Part shown: positions 25,821-34,708 of the stretch, one piece after another
How positions within the stretch are numbered: the first letter of the stretch is position 1
Layout of the letters: the number at the start of each line of letters is the position of its first letter
From: CAVTTH01 sp963737545
GTDB lineage: Bacteria > Verrucomicrobiota > Verrucomicrobiia > Chthoniobacterales > UBA10450
NCBI GenBank assembly: GCA_963737545.1
Contig: CAVTTH010000001.1
Span: forward strand, 705,454 to 769,453
Length of the DNA: 64,000 nucleotides
Direction of reading: 5' to 3'
Translations under genes and position numbers: made by a program
Notes under the pieces: generated by a model
Database searches by the model: none
The model's input: only the letters and a program-made list of their open reading frames with translations
Told to the model about the DNA's origin: nothing

Positions 25821-27209
25821 TTAGAATTCCGCGCTGCCGGGCGTGCGCGCGAAGGGAATGACGTCGCGGATGTTCGAGACGCCGGTCACAAACATCAACA
25901 TCCGCTCGAAACCAAGACCGAATCCAGCGTGCGGCACGGTGCCATAGCGACGAAGGTCGAGATACCATTTGTAATCGGCTGGATCCATCTTGTGCCGGCG
26001 CATGTTCGCTTCCAGCACGTCGAGACGTTCTTCGCGCTGACTCCCGCCGACGATTTCTCCGATGCCGGGAACGAGAACATCCATCGCCGTGACCGTCTTG
26101 CCGTCGTCATTCAGTCGCATGTAGAAGGGCTTGATCTCCTTCGGATAATTGAAAACCGTGACCGGACATTTGAAATGTTTCTCGGTCAGCCAGCGCTCGT
26201 GCTCCGATTGCAGGTTCGCGCCGTATGCGACGGGGAATTCCCATTTTTCTCCGCTTGCGACTAACAGATCGACGGCCTCGGCGTAACTGATGCGTTGAAA
26301 TGGTCGCTCCAGAACAAAGTCGAGTCGCGCGAGCAATTCCTTGTCGACAAACTTCGAAAATAGTTCGAGTTCGTCGAGACAATTCGTCCGGATATCGCGG
26401 ATCAGATATTTCACCATTTCTTCCGCGACATCCATGTTGCCGTTGAGATCACAGAACGCCATCTCCGGCTCGATCATCCAAAATTCGTTAGCGTGCCGCG
26501 ACGTATTCGAATTCTCAGCGCGGAACGTCGGGCCGAACGTGTAAACCTTCGAAAGCGCGCAGGCGAAAGCTTCTGCCTCCAGCTGTCCGCTGACGGTGAG
26601 ATAGGTTGAGCGCGCGAAAAAATCCTGCGCATAATCAATTTCTCCGTCGGTACGCCGTGGCGGATTCTTCAGATCAATCGACGTGACCCGAAATAATTCG
26701 CCCGCCCCTTCGCAATCGCTTCCCGTGATAATCGGTGTGTGAACGTAGACGAAACCGCGCTCCTGAAGAAATTGGTGAATGGCAAACGCGAGCCGGCTGC
26801 GGACCCGAAAAACGGAGCCGAAGAGATTTGAGCGCGGGCGCAGGTGCGCGATCTCGCGCAAGAATTCCGGAGTGTGGCCTTTTTTCTGGAGTGGATAGCT
26901 GTCGTCCGACGCGCCCACGATTTCGATCTCGCCGGCCACCACTTCCCAGCTTTGTCCTTTGCCTTGCGACGCAACCAACGCGCCGTGCACCTTGATTGAG
27001 GCTCCGGTGATCAGGCGCTGCACTTCGGCATAATTGGGCAGGGTGTTCTTCGCGATGATCTGCAGATTGCGCAGGCAAGAACCATCATTCAGCTCGATGA
27101 ATGAGAAATCCTTCGAATCCCGCCGTGTCCGCACCCAACCCTGCACGAGAATGGGCGTGATCGGCGCGGGTGAACTTAATGCGTCCTTTACCGAAGTCGG
27201 TGCAAGCAT
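25821..27209 (-). CDS. asnS: Asparaginyl-tRNA synthetase
   Basis: The protein has 462 residues, normal length. An N-terminal OB-fold (VQGWVRTRRDSKDFSFIELNDG split over residues 23-45) binds the anticodon. The class II catalytic core shows motif 2 in FGPTFRAENSNTSRHANEFW and motif 3 in GFGLGFERMLMFVTGVSNIRD, both with AsnRS-type residues. It charges tRNA(Asn) with Asn, so GatB here is more likely used for Gln-tRNA. It lies between speA and the TMTC-like gene, all on the minus strand. Confidence 0.95.
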   Translation of the reverse strand: MLAPTSVKDALSSPAPITPILVQGWVRTRRDSKDFSFIELNDGSCLRNLQIIAKNTLPNYAEVQRLITGASIKVHGALVASQGKGQSWEVVAGEIEIVGASDDSYPLQKKGHTPEFLREIAHLRPRSNLFGSVFRVRSRLAFAIHQFLQERGFVYVHTPIITGSDCEGAGELFRVTSIDLKNPPRRTDGEIDYAQDFFARSTYLTVSGQLEAEAFACALSKVYTFGPTFRAENSNTSRHANEFWMIEPEMAFCDLNGNMDVAEEMVKYLIRDIRTNCLDELELFSKFVDKELLARLDFVLERPFQRISYAEAVDLLVASGEKWEFPVAYGANLQSEHERWLTEKHFKCPVTVFNYPKEIKPFYMRLNDDGKTVTAMDVLVPGIGEIVGGSQREERLDVLEANMRRHKMDPADYKWYLDLRRYGTVPHAGFGLGFERMLMFVTGVSNIRDVIPFARTPGSAEF

Positions 27210-27230
27210 GTCGCGACAGAAGTCGAGGGC

Positions 27231-29219
27231 TTAACTCAGCGGCAACCAATTGCCCGGTTGCGGCGGAGGTTTCGTGCCGTTGAGGCTGAGATAGGTGTAT
27301 TCCTGGAGGAGACGCTCGTAATCGGAGAGAAGTTTCATGGCGTCGTTCGGCTTCAGGAAGTCAGTCTTGATAGCGGTATCGACTTGCGATTTCAACAGAC
27401 GCATGAGTTCGACTTTGTCCCATTGCGTCATGGCCAAGACTTCGCCAATGGTGCTGCCTTCGATCACTTCCTCGATGTACCAACCGGATTCTTCGTCAGG
27501 GTCGAGGAAAACGTGCACCTCGGTGACGCGGCCAAACAAATTGTGCAGGTCGCCCATGATATCCTGGTAGGCGCCGACCATGAAGACACCGAGGTAATAC
27601 ATTTCACCGGGGACGATGCGATGCAGCGGAAGGGTATCGCGCACATCCTGCAGGTCGATGAATTTCGAGACCTTTCCGTCGGAATCGCACGTAATGTCGA
27701 CGAGCATGCCCTGCCGATCCGGCGGAGTCGTGAGACGATGAATTGGCATGATTGGGAACAACTGGCCGAGGGCCCAATGATCGAGAAGCGATTGAAAGAC
27801 GGAAAAGTTGCAGATGAATTGATCGCCTAACGAGGTCTCCAGTTCCTTCACTTCATCGGGCACATAGCGCAGGCCGCGATGCATGTTGACGATTTGCTGG
27901 GCCAGCTGCCAGTAAACGCTCTCGATCTTGGCTTTCGATTCAAGATCAAGCAGACCGAGATCGAACATCTGCTGTGACTCCTCTTTGATCTGCTGGATGT
28001 CGTGCAGACTTTCGCGGCGATTGCCGCGTTTGAGCCGCTGTTTTACCTCGAGGATATCGCCCACGAGCTTGTGATCTTTTTCGCCCGCCTCTACTTTCAA
28101 CTTGGGCGCGGTTTTCTCGATGGAACTAAAGGCTTCGACCACGAGGACGGAGTGATGCGCGACAATGGCGCGCCCGCTCTCGCTCACGATCGCCGGATGC
28201 GCGACGTGTTCGGAATCGCAGACGTCGGCGATGTTCCAGACCACGTCGTTGGCGTATTCCTGGAGCGAATAGTTGGTCGAGCTATCGAAATCGCTGCGTG
28301 AGCCGTCGTAGTCGACGCCAAGGCCGCCGCCGACATCGAGGTAGCCGAGATCGTGCCCAAGTTTTGCGATCTTGGCGTAGTAGCGCGCAGCTTCGCGGAC
28401 GGCGCGTTTGATTGTTGAAATATCCGGCACCTGCGAGCCGACATGGAAATGCACGAGCTTGAGACAATGCCCGAGACCGGCTGATTTCAGCATCTCGCTC
28501 GCAGCGACAAGACTGGTCGTGTCGAGGCCGAACTTTGCATTCTCGCCGCCGCTCGGCGCCCATTTCCCGGCTCCTTTGCTGTAAAGACGAACGCGAATGC
28601 CGATGTATGGCTCGACACCAACTTCCCTGGCCGCTCGTATCGTCTGTTCCAGTTCTTCGAGTTTCTCGACAACGATAACGACACGCTTGCCGAGCTTTCG
28701 TCCGAGCAGCGCAATCCGAATGTAGGCCGGGTCCTTGTAGCCATTGCAGATGATGAGGCTCTCCGGATCTTTATGCATCGCGAGCGCGGCGATCAGCTCC
28801 GGTTTGCTGCCGGCTTCAAGACCAAAGTGAAACTGCTGGCCGGCATCGACGATCTCCTCGATCACCTCTCGCAGCTGATTCACCTTGATCGGGAAAACGC
28901 CGCGATACTCGCTGCCGTAATTGAATTCCTTGATCGCATCCCCGAAGGCACGATTGACCGCCTCGACCCGGTGGCGAAGCAAATCCTGGAAACGGACCAC
29001 CAGCGGAAAACCAAGGCCGCGAGCTCGCGCTTCGTTTACGACCGCGAGGATGTCGATCGAACCACCTCCGTCCTGCAACGGCATCGCCTGCACGTTGCCG
29101 GCTTCGTTGACTGTAAAATAGCCGCTGCCCCAGCCGTCGATGTTGTAGGTGCTAATCGCAGCCTCAACGTCCCACTCGTTTTTTGTTTTTTCGGGGGCAG
29201 ACACTGGAAAGGAACGCAT
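27231..29219 (-). CDS. speA: Biosynthetic arginine decarboxylase
   Basis: The protein has 662 residues, as expected for the long SpeA family. It decarboxylates arginine to agmatine for polyamine synthesis, with PLP. The PLP Lys is in GVFPIKVNQLREV; HFHVGSQVPDI, LDVGGGLGVDYDGS and the C-terminal ITCDSDGKVSKFID and YLGVFMVGAYQDIMGDLHNL blocks are diagnostic. ATG at 29219 was chosen; two codons upstream is a TTG. No agmatinase or agmatine deiminase is in the window. asnS follows after 21 bases. Confidence 0.96.
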   Translation of the reverse strand: MRSFPVSAPEKTKNEWDVEAAISTYNIDGWGSGYFTVNEAGNVQAMPLQDGGGSIDILAVVNEARARGLGFPLVVRFQDLLRHRVEAVNRAFGDAIKEFNYGSEYRGVFPIKVNQLREVIEEIVDAGQQFHFGLEAGSKPELIAALAMHKDPESLIICNGYKDPAYIRIALLGRKLGKRVVIVVEKLEELEQTIRAAREVGVEPYIGIRVRLYSKGAGKWAPSGGENAKFGLDTTSLVAASEMLKSAGLGHCLKLVHFHVGSQVPDISTIKRAVREAARYYAKIAKLGHDLGYLDVGGGLGVDYDGSRSDFDSSTNYSLQEYANDVVWNIADVCDSEHVAHPAIVSESGRAIVAHHSVLVVEAFSSIEKTAPKLKVEAGEKDHKLVGDILEVKQRLKRGNRRESLHDIQQIKEESQQMFDLGLLDLESKAKIESVYWQLAQQIVNMHRGLRYVPDEVKELETSLGDQFICNFSVFQSLLDHWALGQLFPIMPIHRLTTPPDRQGMLVDITCDSDGKVSKFIDLQDVRDTLPLHRIVPGEMYYLGVFMVGAYQDIMGDLHNLFGRVTEVHVFLDPDEESGWYIEEVIEGSTIGEVLAMTQWDKVELMRLLKSQVDTAIKTDFLKPNDAMKLLSDYERLLQEYTYLSLNGTKPPPQPGNWLPLS

Positions 29220-29273
29220 AATCAATCAGCGTCCGAAACATGCAAGTGTTGCTCGCGAAAATTTCAGCGAAAT

Positions 29274-29330
29274 GGAGGGACGCCCGCCGTGGCGTCCGAA
29301 GGTTACGGGACGGGACGGCGCCCTTCCCTC
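29274..29330. repeat. Palindromic repeat, family D
   Basis: GGAGGGACGCC...GGCGTCC followed by a second arm GGGACGGCGCCCTTCCCTCC. It lies between speA and the nuclease gene; translated, it gives EGRPPWRP, a typical by-product of such repeats. Confidence 0.6.
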
Positions 29331-29372
29331 CGCCTCCTTGTTTTTCCTCCTCAAACGGATAACGTCGAATTG

Positions 29373-29855
29373 ATGAATAAGACGGTCATCCAGGTGCAGG
29401 TACGCGCTGTCTTGCCGACCAGCGGCGGATGCGCTGTTTTCCTTGGGAACAACGACAAGGTCTTCATCATTTATGTGGATCAAACGGTCGGCAGCGCGAT
29501 CACAATGTTCATGCGCGACATTTCCAAAGAGCGCCCGTTGACGCACGATTTGATGGGACACCTGATGACCGCCCTCGGTGCGCATGTCGAAAGAATCATC
29601 ATCAACGATCTGAAGAACGCGACCTATTACGCCCGGATGATCATTTGCGCGGAGAACGAATTGCAGCAGAAAAAAATCATCGAGCTCGATGCCCGTCCGA
29701 GCGACTGCATCGCGGTCGCGACACAGCAAAAAGCGCCTATCTACGTGAGCCAGGAAGTTTGGGACGAAGTCGATGACATGAGCGACGTCCTCCGCAAAAT
29801 GGAAGAAGAGGGACTGAAGGCGGATCCGGAGGGGGAATCGAGCGAGGAAGAGTAA
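29373..29855 (+). CDS. Bifunctional nuclease domain protein (DUF151)
   Basis: The protein has 160 residues. The DUF151/BFN domain covers residues 5-135: VFLGNNDKVFIIYVDQTVGSAI, RPLTHDLMGHLMTALGAHVERIIINDLKN-TYYAR and the ELDARPSDCIAVA motif that marks the family. Plant and bacterial members have RNase/DNase activity in vitro; the physiological role is unsettled. The C-terminus is acidic (ADPEGESSEEE). ATG 29373 was chosen because the upstream open frame runs antisense through speA and a repeat and lacks similarity. Confidence 0.85.
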   Translation: MNKTVIQVQVRAVLPTSGGCAVFLGNNDKVFIIYVDQTVGSAITMFMRDISKERPLTHDLMGHLMTALGAHVERIIINDLKNATYYARMIICAENELQQKKIIELDARPSDCIAVATQQKAPIYVSQEVWDEVDDMSDVLRKMEEEGLKADPEGESSEEE

Positions 29856-29879
29856 TCGTAGAGGGAAGATTTTCTCTCT

Positions 29880-30053
29880 CTGTCATCCCGAGCGAAGCGA
29901 GGGACCTCACATTTCGCAGGATACTTTTTCCCCTGGTCCTACGCTTCTAATTGCAGAGCGGATCACGTATTCGCTGTCGGGCACGTCAGAGATTTTTGGA
30001 AAACCACTAGCGAGTTGGAGGTCCCTCGCCGTTTACTCGGCTCGGGATGACAG
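29880..30053. repeat. Long hairpin repeat, family C copy 4
   Basis: The left arm CTGTCATCCCGAGCGAAGCG then AGGGACCTC pairs with GGAGGTCCCTCGCCGTTTAC then TCGGCTCGGGATGACAG. It fills the gap between the convergent nuclease and ptsI genes and could terminate both. Confidence 0.78.
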
Positions 30054-30067
30054 CGTGGTCGGAGCGT

Positions 30068-30688
30068 TCAGCCCAGCAGCTCGCCGTAGTGCTTCTGCGC
30101 CACATCGACCGTTCGGGCGAGAATTTCTGGTGCGGTTTCGAGCTGGAGAACCTCTTCAACGAGTTTTTCGCACTCGGCAAGGGTCAGGCTCTGCACCGCA
30201 CGTTTGACTCTCGGCACCAGGCTCGGACTCGCGCTCAATTCGTCCACGCCAAGCCCAAGCAGGAGTGGAACCAGCGCAATGTCACCTGCCATCTCACCGC
30301 ACACTCCCACCCAGATTCCATTCGCGTGTGCACCATCGGCAATCATCTTGAGTAATTGTAAAACCGCCGGATGCGTCGGTTCGTAAAGGTGCGCGATGCT
30401 CTCGTTCACTCGATCGACCGCCAGCGCGTACTGAATGAGATCGTTCGTCCCGATGCTAAAGAAATCGACTTCACGCGCGAGCGAATTGGCCGAGATGGCG
30501 GCGCTTGGGATCTCGATCATCGCGCCGACTTCGGCGCCGTCGTTGAACGGCTGGCCCGCGCTCCGCAGCTCTTCTTTGCACTGCTTAAGAATTTTCAGTG
30601 CCTCCCGGAGTTCGCCGAGACCGGAGATCATCGGAAACATGATTTTCACATTCCCGGCCGCGCTCGCGCGCAAGATTGCACGCAATTG
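30068..30688 (-). pseudogene. ptsI: PTS enzyme I, C-terminal fragment (frameshifted ptsI)
   Basis: This frame carries the PEP-binding C-terminal domain of enzyme I: QLRAILRASAAGNVKIMFPM, IEIPSAAISANSLAREVDFF, SIGTNDLIQYALAVDR, and GVCGEMAGD with the active-site Cys. It continues the upstream fragment exactly if one base (position 30689) is skipped. Without that shift there is no normal start for it. Together the two parts give a full-length enzyme I of about 590 residues. Confidence 0.85.
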
Positions 30689-31835
30689 TCACTTTGAAGA
30701 TCGCAGGATTAGCCAGCGAATAGCGGATGGCCCGACAGCCGAGAAACGGGTTCATTTCATCGACGTCTTCAATGCCATCGGCCAACTTGTCGCCACCAAG
30801 ATCGAAGGTGCGAATGATGAGCGGATGCGGGAGGACTCGCTGCGCCACGCGGCGGTAGTTTTCGTATTGTTCGTCTTCATCCGGAAGCGTCGTCCGATTC
30901 AAATAAAGGCATTCCGTGCGGTAGAGCCCGATCCCCTCGGCACCGCTTTCGACGACTGCATCCACCTCATCCGGCAGTTCGATATTCGCGGAGAGAACGA
31001 TGTGCCGCCCATCGCGCGTGGTCGATTTAGTGGCGCGGAGCTGAGTTAGAAGTTGCTCGACTTTGCCTTTGCGGGCTTCGAGTTCGCCGTAATGCCAGAG
31101 GGTTTCCGGCGTTGGACGAACGATGAGCAGGCCATTGTAGCCATCGAGAAGAACTTGCTCTCCGGTCTCGAGTTTTTCGGTTACGTTATGCAGACCGACG
31201 ATCGATGGGATGTTGAGCGACCGTGCCATGATGGCGGTATGCGACGTCCGGCTCCCTAAGTCCGTGGCAAACCCGAGCACTCGATGGCGGTCCATCGTCG
31301 CCGTATCCGAGGGCGTAAGGTTATGCGCCACAAGAATGTGCGGCTCGTTCACGCTCAGGAAGGCCTTGGGCGCCTTGCCCTGCAAATTCCGAATCACGCG
31401 GCGGGTGACGTCCTGAATATCGAGGGCGCGCTCACGCAGATAGGGATCGTCGATCTTGCTTAGCGTCTCCGAATAATGCGTGGCCACCTCCTGAAAAACG
31501 AACTCGACGTTACACGGATCGGCTTCGAGTTTGCGCAGCACTTCGTCGATCAAAGTGCGATCCTCCACAACCAGCAGATGCGCATCGAAAATACCGGCGT
31601 CCTTTGCGCCGATCGCCTCGGCGATGCGCTGCTGCATTTCGAGAATCTGCGCGCGCGTCTGGATCAACGCTCCTTCGAAACGACTGATCTCGTGCCCGAT
31701 TTGCGATCGATCGATGGGGTGGCGGACGATTTCGTCGAAATCCTCCCGAATGACGTGAATACTCCCACGGGCAATACCCGGGGACACTCCCACGCCTTGA
31801 AAGCGGACTTCTCCCTGCGCGTTATCGGTGCTCAT
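30585..31835 (-). CDS. ptsI: PTS enzyme I, N-terminal part (frameshifted ptsI)
   Basis: Enzyme I takes phosphate from PEP and passes it to HPr. This part has the N-terminal HPr-binding and swivel domains with the phospho-His motif LGSRTSHTAIMARS (His199), the GLYRTECLYLNR block and LGGDKL of the PEP-binding barrel. After YSLANPAIFKV, one extra base at 30689 shifts the frame by +1 and the last residues before the stop are out of frame. A true mutation would cut the enzyme and disable the PTS; a sequence error is possible. It follows ptsH by 47 bases, in the cluster hpf-hprK-ptsH-ptsI. Confidence 0.88.
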   Translation of the reverse strand: MSTDNAQGEVRFQGVGVSPGIARGSIHVIREDFDEIVRHPIDRSQIGHEISRFEGALIQTRAQILEMQQRIAEAIGAKDAGIFDAHLLVVEDRTLIDEVLRKLEADPCNVEFVFQEVATHYSETLSKIDDPYLRERALDIQDVTRRVIRNLQGKAPKAFLSVNEPHILVAHNLTPSDTATMDRHRVLGFATDLGSRTSHTAIMARSLNIPSIVGLHNVTEKLETGEQVLLDGYNGLLIVRPTPETLWHYGELEARKGKVEQLLTQLRATKSTTRDGRHIVLSANIELPDEVDAVVESGAEGIGLYRTECLYLNRTTLPDEDEQYENYRRVAQRVLPHPLIIRTFDLGGDKLADGIEDVDEMNPFLGCRAIRYSLANPAIFKVTIACNLARERGRECENHVSDDLRSRRTPGGTENS

Positions 31836-31882
31836 CCGACTGGGAGGGTAATGCGGATGTCAACGCGGGAAAAGTCTCGGTA

Positions 31883-32197
31883 TCAATCTTCGTTAAACTT
31901 CGCCGCGATCAGTGCTTCAATTTCCTGCAGGGCACGATCGGCATCGGGTCCTTCACATCGAACGTTGAGTTTCGATCCCTGACCGGCAGCAAGCATCATC
32001 AAGCCCATAATGCTCTTCCCGTTTACCTGATCGCCCTCCTCTTTCTCGACCCAGACTTCACATCGGTAGCGGCTGGCAATGCGAACGAACATGGCCGCCG
32101 GGCGCGCATGAAGTCCGAGACGATTCACGATTGTGATTTGTTTCTCGATCTTTCGCCCGTCGGCAGTGGTGGCCGATTTTCGGTTCAAAAGCCCCAT
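31883..32197 (-). CDS. ptsH: Phosphocarrier protein HPr
   Basis: The protein has 104 residues; the HPr domain starts after a ~17-residue N-terminal extension. It has the catalytic His30 in RLGLHARPA and the regulatory Ser62 in NGKSIMGLMML, the site phosphorylated by HprK. The hprK gene directly upstream shares one base with it (TAATG), so both sites are likely used. No sugar permease or EIIA gene is in the window, so a regulatory rather than transport PTS is likely. Confidence 0.95.
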   Translation of the reverse strand: MGLLNRKSATTADGRKIEKQITIVNRLGLHARPAAMFVRIASRYRCEVWVEKEEGDQVNGKSIMGLMMLAAGQGSKLNVRCEGPDADRALQEIEALIAAKFNED

Positions 32198-33192
32198 TAG
32201 TTTTCCTGGTTGTGCATCAATTTGATCAAGTTCGAGTTGAATTCTAATGCGCTGTTGCGACCCAAACCCTTCAACTTCTGATCCATCGCGGCTACTTCGA
32301 TCAAGCGCGCGATATCGCGTCCCGGCCGCACGGGAATCGTCACGTGCGGCACTTGAAGATTGAGGATTTCGTAAAATTCCTGATCGAGTCCTATCCTATC
32401 CACTTCTTCCAGCTCCTGCCAGTCTTTTAACGTTACGACAAGGTCCAGACGCTTCTCGATTCGAATGCTGCCAATTCCGAAAATCGCAGCCACATTGATG
32501 ATGCCGATCCCACGGACTTCCATGTGGTAACGAGTCAACTCCGGCGCCGTCGCCATCAGCTCACGGCCTTCGAAAGATTTGATGCGCGAGACGTCATCCG
32601 CCACCAGACTGTAGCCGCGTTCAATCAAACCCAGAACGCACTCGCTTTTACCGATGCCGCTGGCTCCGCGGATCAGCACGCCGACGCCGAGAATGTCGAC
32701 CATGCTGCCAAACTCAGTCACACTCGGCGCGAAATCAGCCTCCAGCGCAATCGTCGCGGCGTTGATGAACTTCATCGTAATCATCGGCGTCCGAAAAATC
32801 GCGACCTCTTCTTCCTCGGCCACAGCGAGCAATTCGGGAGCGAGATGAGCGCCACGCGACACAACCAGGCACGGAATCTTTTGCCCGCAGAGCTTGCGGA
32901 AGCGCAGAATTCTTGCCCGGGCCGATAAGCTTTTGAGATAGGTATTCTCCGCGGCCCCGAGCACCTGAACGCGTTTTTCCGCGAAGTAACTGTAGAAGCC
33001 GGAAAGGGCCAGGCCGGGACGATTAATTGTGGGCTCGCGAATTTTGTGGTGAAATCCGACGCGTTTGCCTTCCAGCTTCAGCTGTAAACTTTCGCCATGC
33101 GCCTGATAAAAGCTTTCGACCGTAACGACCGGGACATTTTTCTTTTGATCGCCCCCGGAGCTGATGGTTTGAGTCGCAGGTCGTGGAGCCAT
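32197..33192 (-). CDS. hprK: HPr kinase/phosphorylase
   Basis: The protein has 331 residues. The N-terminal domain (about 20-145) is followed by the catalytic domain with Walker A GASGIGKSE (176-184), SLVADD, EVRGIGIINV and a C-terminal RPGRDIARLIEVAAM block, all HprK signatures. It phosphorylates and dephosphorylates Ser on HPr in response to metabolites. In Firmicutes it serves catabolite repression; in Gram-negative bacteria it usually sits with a regulatory PTS. It lies between hpf and ptsH. The word GCCTAAC occurs just upstream of the start (33197). Confidence 0.95.
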   Translation of the reverse strand: MAPRPATQTISSGGDQKKNVPVVTVESFYQAHGESLQLKLEGKRVGFHHKIREPTINRPGLALSGFYSYFAEKRVQVLGAAENTYLKSLSARARILRFRKLCGQKIPCLVVSRGAHLAPELLAVAEEEEVAIFRTPMITMKFINAATIALEADFAPSVTEFGSMVDILGVGVLIRGASGIGKSECVLGLIERGYSLVADDVSRIKSFEGRELMATAPELTRYHMEVRGIGIINVAAIFGIGSIRIEKRLDLVVTLKDWQELEEVDRIGLDQEFYEILNLQVPHVTIPVRPGRDIARLIEVAAMDQKLKGLGRNSALEFNSNLIKLMHNQEN

Positions 33193-33332
33193 TATGGCCT
33201 AACCTCTAATGGCGAAAGCGCCCGATTTCCAACGCCCAGTTCGCCCAAAAGAAGTAGTCGCCACCGAGCCTGTGATCGGTTCGGATCCGAAAACGAAATC
33301 CGGCGCTGATCCGGTAGCGTCCCTTGCTCGCC

Positions 33333-33908
33333 TTATTTCACGATCGGCTCGATTAAACCGAAATCGCCGCTTTTCCGGCGATACATGACATTCACGCGCG
33401 AATTCCGGGCGTTCATGAAAACCAGGAACTGCCGATGCGACATTTCCAGTTGCAGGACCGCCTCATCGACGAACATCGGTTTGACCGGATAGCGCTCAGT
33501 CCGCACTACGGCATGTTCGGTGTGTTCCTCTTCTTCGATCGGTTCAGGATTGAGAACGTGCTCGTCGAGATGCTGGATAACATCTTTCCGCGGACGGTGT
33601 TTCTTCATCAACCGGGTTTTGTATTTGCGCATTTGGCGCGCGATTTTGTCGACCACGGCATCGATGGCGGCGTACATGTCGTTCGTCTCCGCACACGCCT
33701 CGATCGTGATGTGATTGGAGCAAACGAGGATCACCTCGGTTGAGTGCCGATATTTTTCGACCTCGAGAATGAAATGCGCCTCGATGATCTTCGGATAATC
33801 GAGATGAAGACTCTCGATCTTCTTCGTACAATAATCGTTGATCGCGTCGGTTACTTGCAGATGGCGGCCGGTGACTTTGACGGGTGGATGGGCGTTGGCG
33901 GTTAACAT
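33333..33908 (-). CDS. hpf: Ribosome hibernation promoting factor, long form
   Basis: The protein has 191 residues. The N-terminal S30AE domain (about 8-105: VKVTGRHLQVTDAINDYCTK, RHSTEVILVC, DMYAAIDAVVDKI) binds the 30S subunit. The C-terminal domain (about 135-190: VRTERYPVKPMFVDEAVLQL, FLVFMNARNSRVNVMYRRK-GDFGLIEP) drives 100S dimer formation, so this is the long form. Ribosomes are silenced in stationary phase. It follows lptB by 14 bases. In Proteobacteria rpoN sits between these genes; it is absent here. Confidence 0.93.
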   Translation of the reverse strand: MLTANAHPPVKVTGRHLQVTDAINDYCTKKIESLHLDYPKIIEAHFILEVEKYRHSTEVILVCSNHITIEACAETNDMYAAIDAVVDKIARQMRKYKTRLMKKHRPRKDVIQHLDEHVLNPEPIEEEEHTEHAVVRTERYPVKPMFVDEAVLQLEMSHRQFLVFMNARNSRVNVMYRRKSGDFGLIEPIVK

Positions 33909-33922
33909 TCCTCTCCTTTCGG

Positions 33923-34708
33923 TTACATGCGAAATCGCTCGCCAAGATAAAGCTGGCGGCTGATCGGGTCGTTGATAAGAAAATCTTTCGTGCCCTCACT
34001 CTCCACGCGCCCTTCAAAAATCAAATAAGCGCGGTCTACGATGGAAAGAGTTTCGCGGACATTGTGATCGGTAATCAAAATCGCGAGGCCGGATTTGCGC
34101 AGATTTACCACGATTTGCTGGACATCGTAAACCGCGATCGGATCGACCCCGCTGAACGGCTCATCCAGCATAAGCAGCCGCGGATTCGTGACGAGCGACC
34201 GCGCAATCGTCAGCCGGCGTTTCTCCCCGCCGCTCAGGGTCAGGGCAATGTTCCTGGCAACGCGCTCGATCCCGAACTGATGCAGCAACTGGTCGCAACG
34301 TTGCCGGCGTTCGGTTCGACTCATCGGCAGAGTTTCCAGGATCGCGAGGATGTTTTGTTCGACCGTCATTTTCCGAAAAATCGATTCTTCCTGCGGCAGG
34401 TAACCCATGCCGAGGCGGGCGCGTTTATACATCGGGTAATTGGTCACATCGGCGCCGGAAAAAATCACCCGGCCGCTGTTTGGCCTAACCAGGCCGACGA
34501 TCATGTAAAAACTGGTCGTTTTCCCGGCGCCGTTCGGACCGAGGAGTCCGACGATCTCGCCCGCGCGCACGTTGATGTTGATCCCGTCGACCACCGCGCG
34601 ACCGCCGTAGACTTTTACGATGTCCTCGGTCTCGAGAACATTCGGCGTCGGTTTGGCATTCTCGTTCGCCGGAGCGGACGCGGAGGAGGGAAGCGTTCGG
34701 CTGATCAT
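33923..34708 (-). CDS. lptB: LPS export ABC transporter ATP-binding protein
   Basis: The protein has 261 residues: an LptB core of about 240 with a ~20-residue N-terminal extension. Walker A LLGPNGAGKTTSFYMIVGL, Q-loop LPQEESIFR, signature LSGGEKRRLTIAR and Walker B LLMLDEPFSGVDP are all intact. It powers LPS extraction from the inner membrane with LptF/LptG, which are not in the window. It overlaps lptA by 4 bases (ATGA), within kdsA-lptC-lptA-lptB. Confidence 0.95.
   Translation of the reverse strand: MISRTLPSSASAPANENAKPTPNVLETEDIVKVYGGRAVVDGININVRAGEIVGLLGPNGAGKTTSFYMIVGLVRPNSGRVIFSGADVTNYPMYKRARLGMGYLPQEESIFRKMTVEQNILAILETLPMSRTERRQRCDQLLHQFGIERVARNIALTLSGGEKRRLTIARSLVTNPRLLMLDEPFSGVDPIAVYDVQQIVVNLRKSGLAILITDHNVRETLSIVDRAYLIFEGRVESEGTKDFLINDPISRQLYLGERFRM

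Noticed and set aside
28773..29372. 200-residue N-terminal extension of the DUF151 nuclease gene
   Set aside because: It runs antisense through speA and through a palindromic repeat; the conserved domain starts at 29373.
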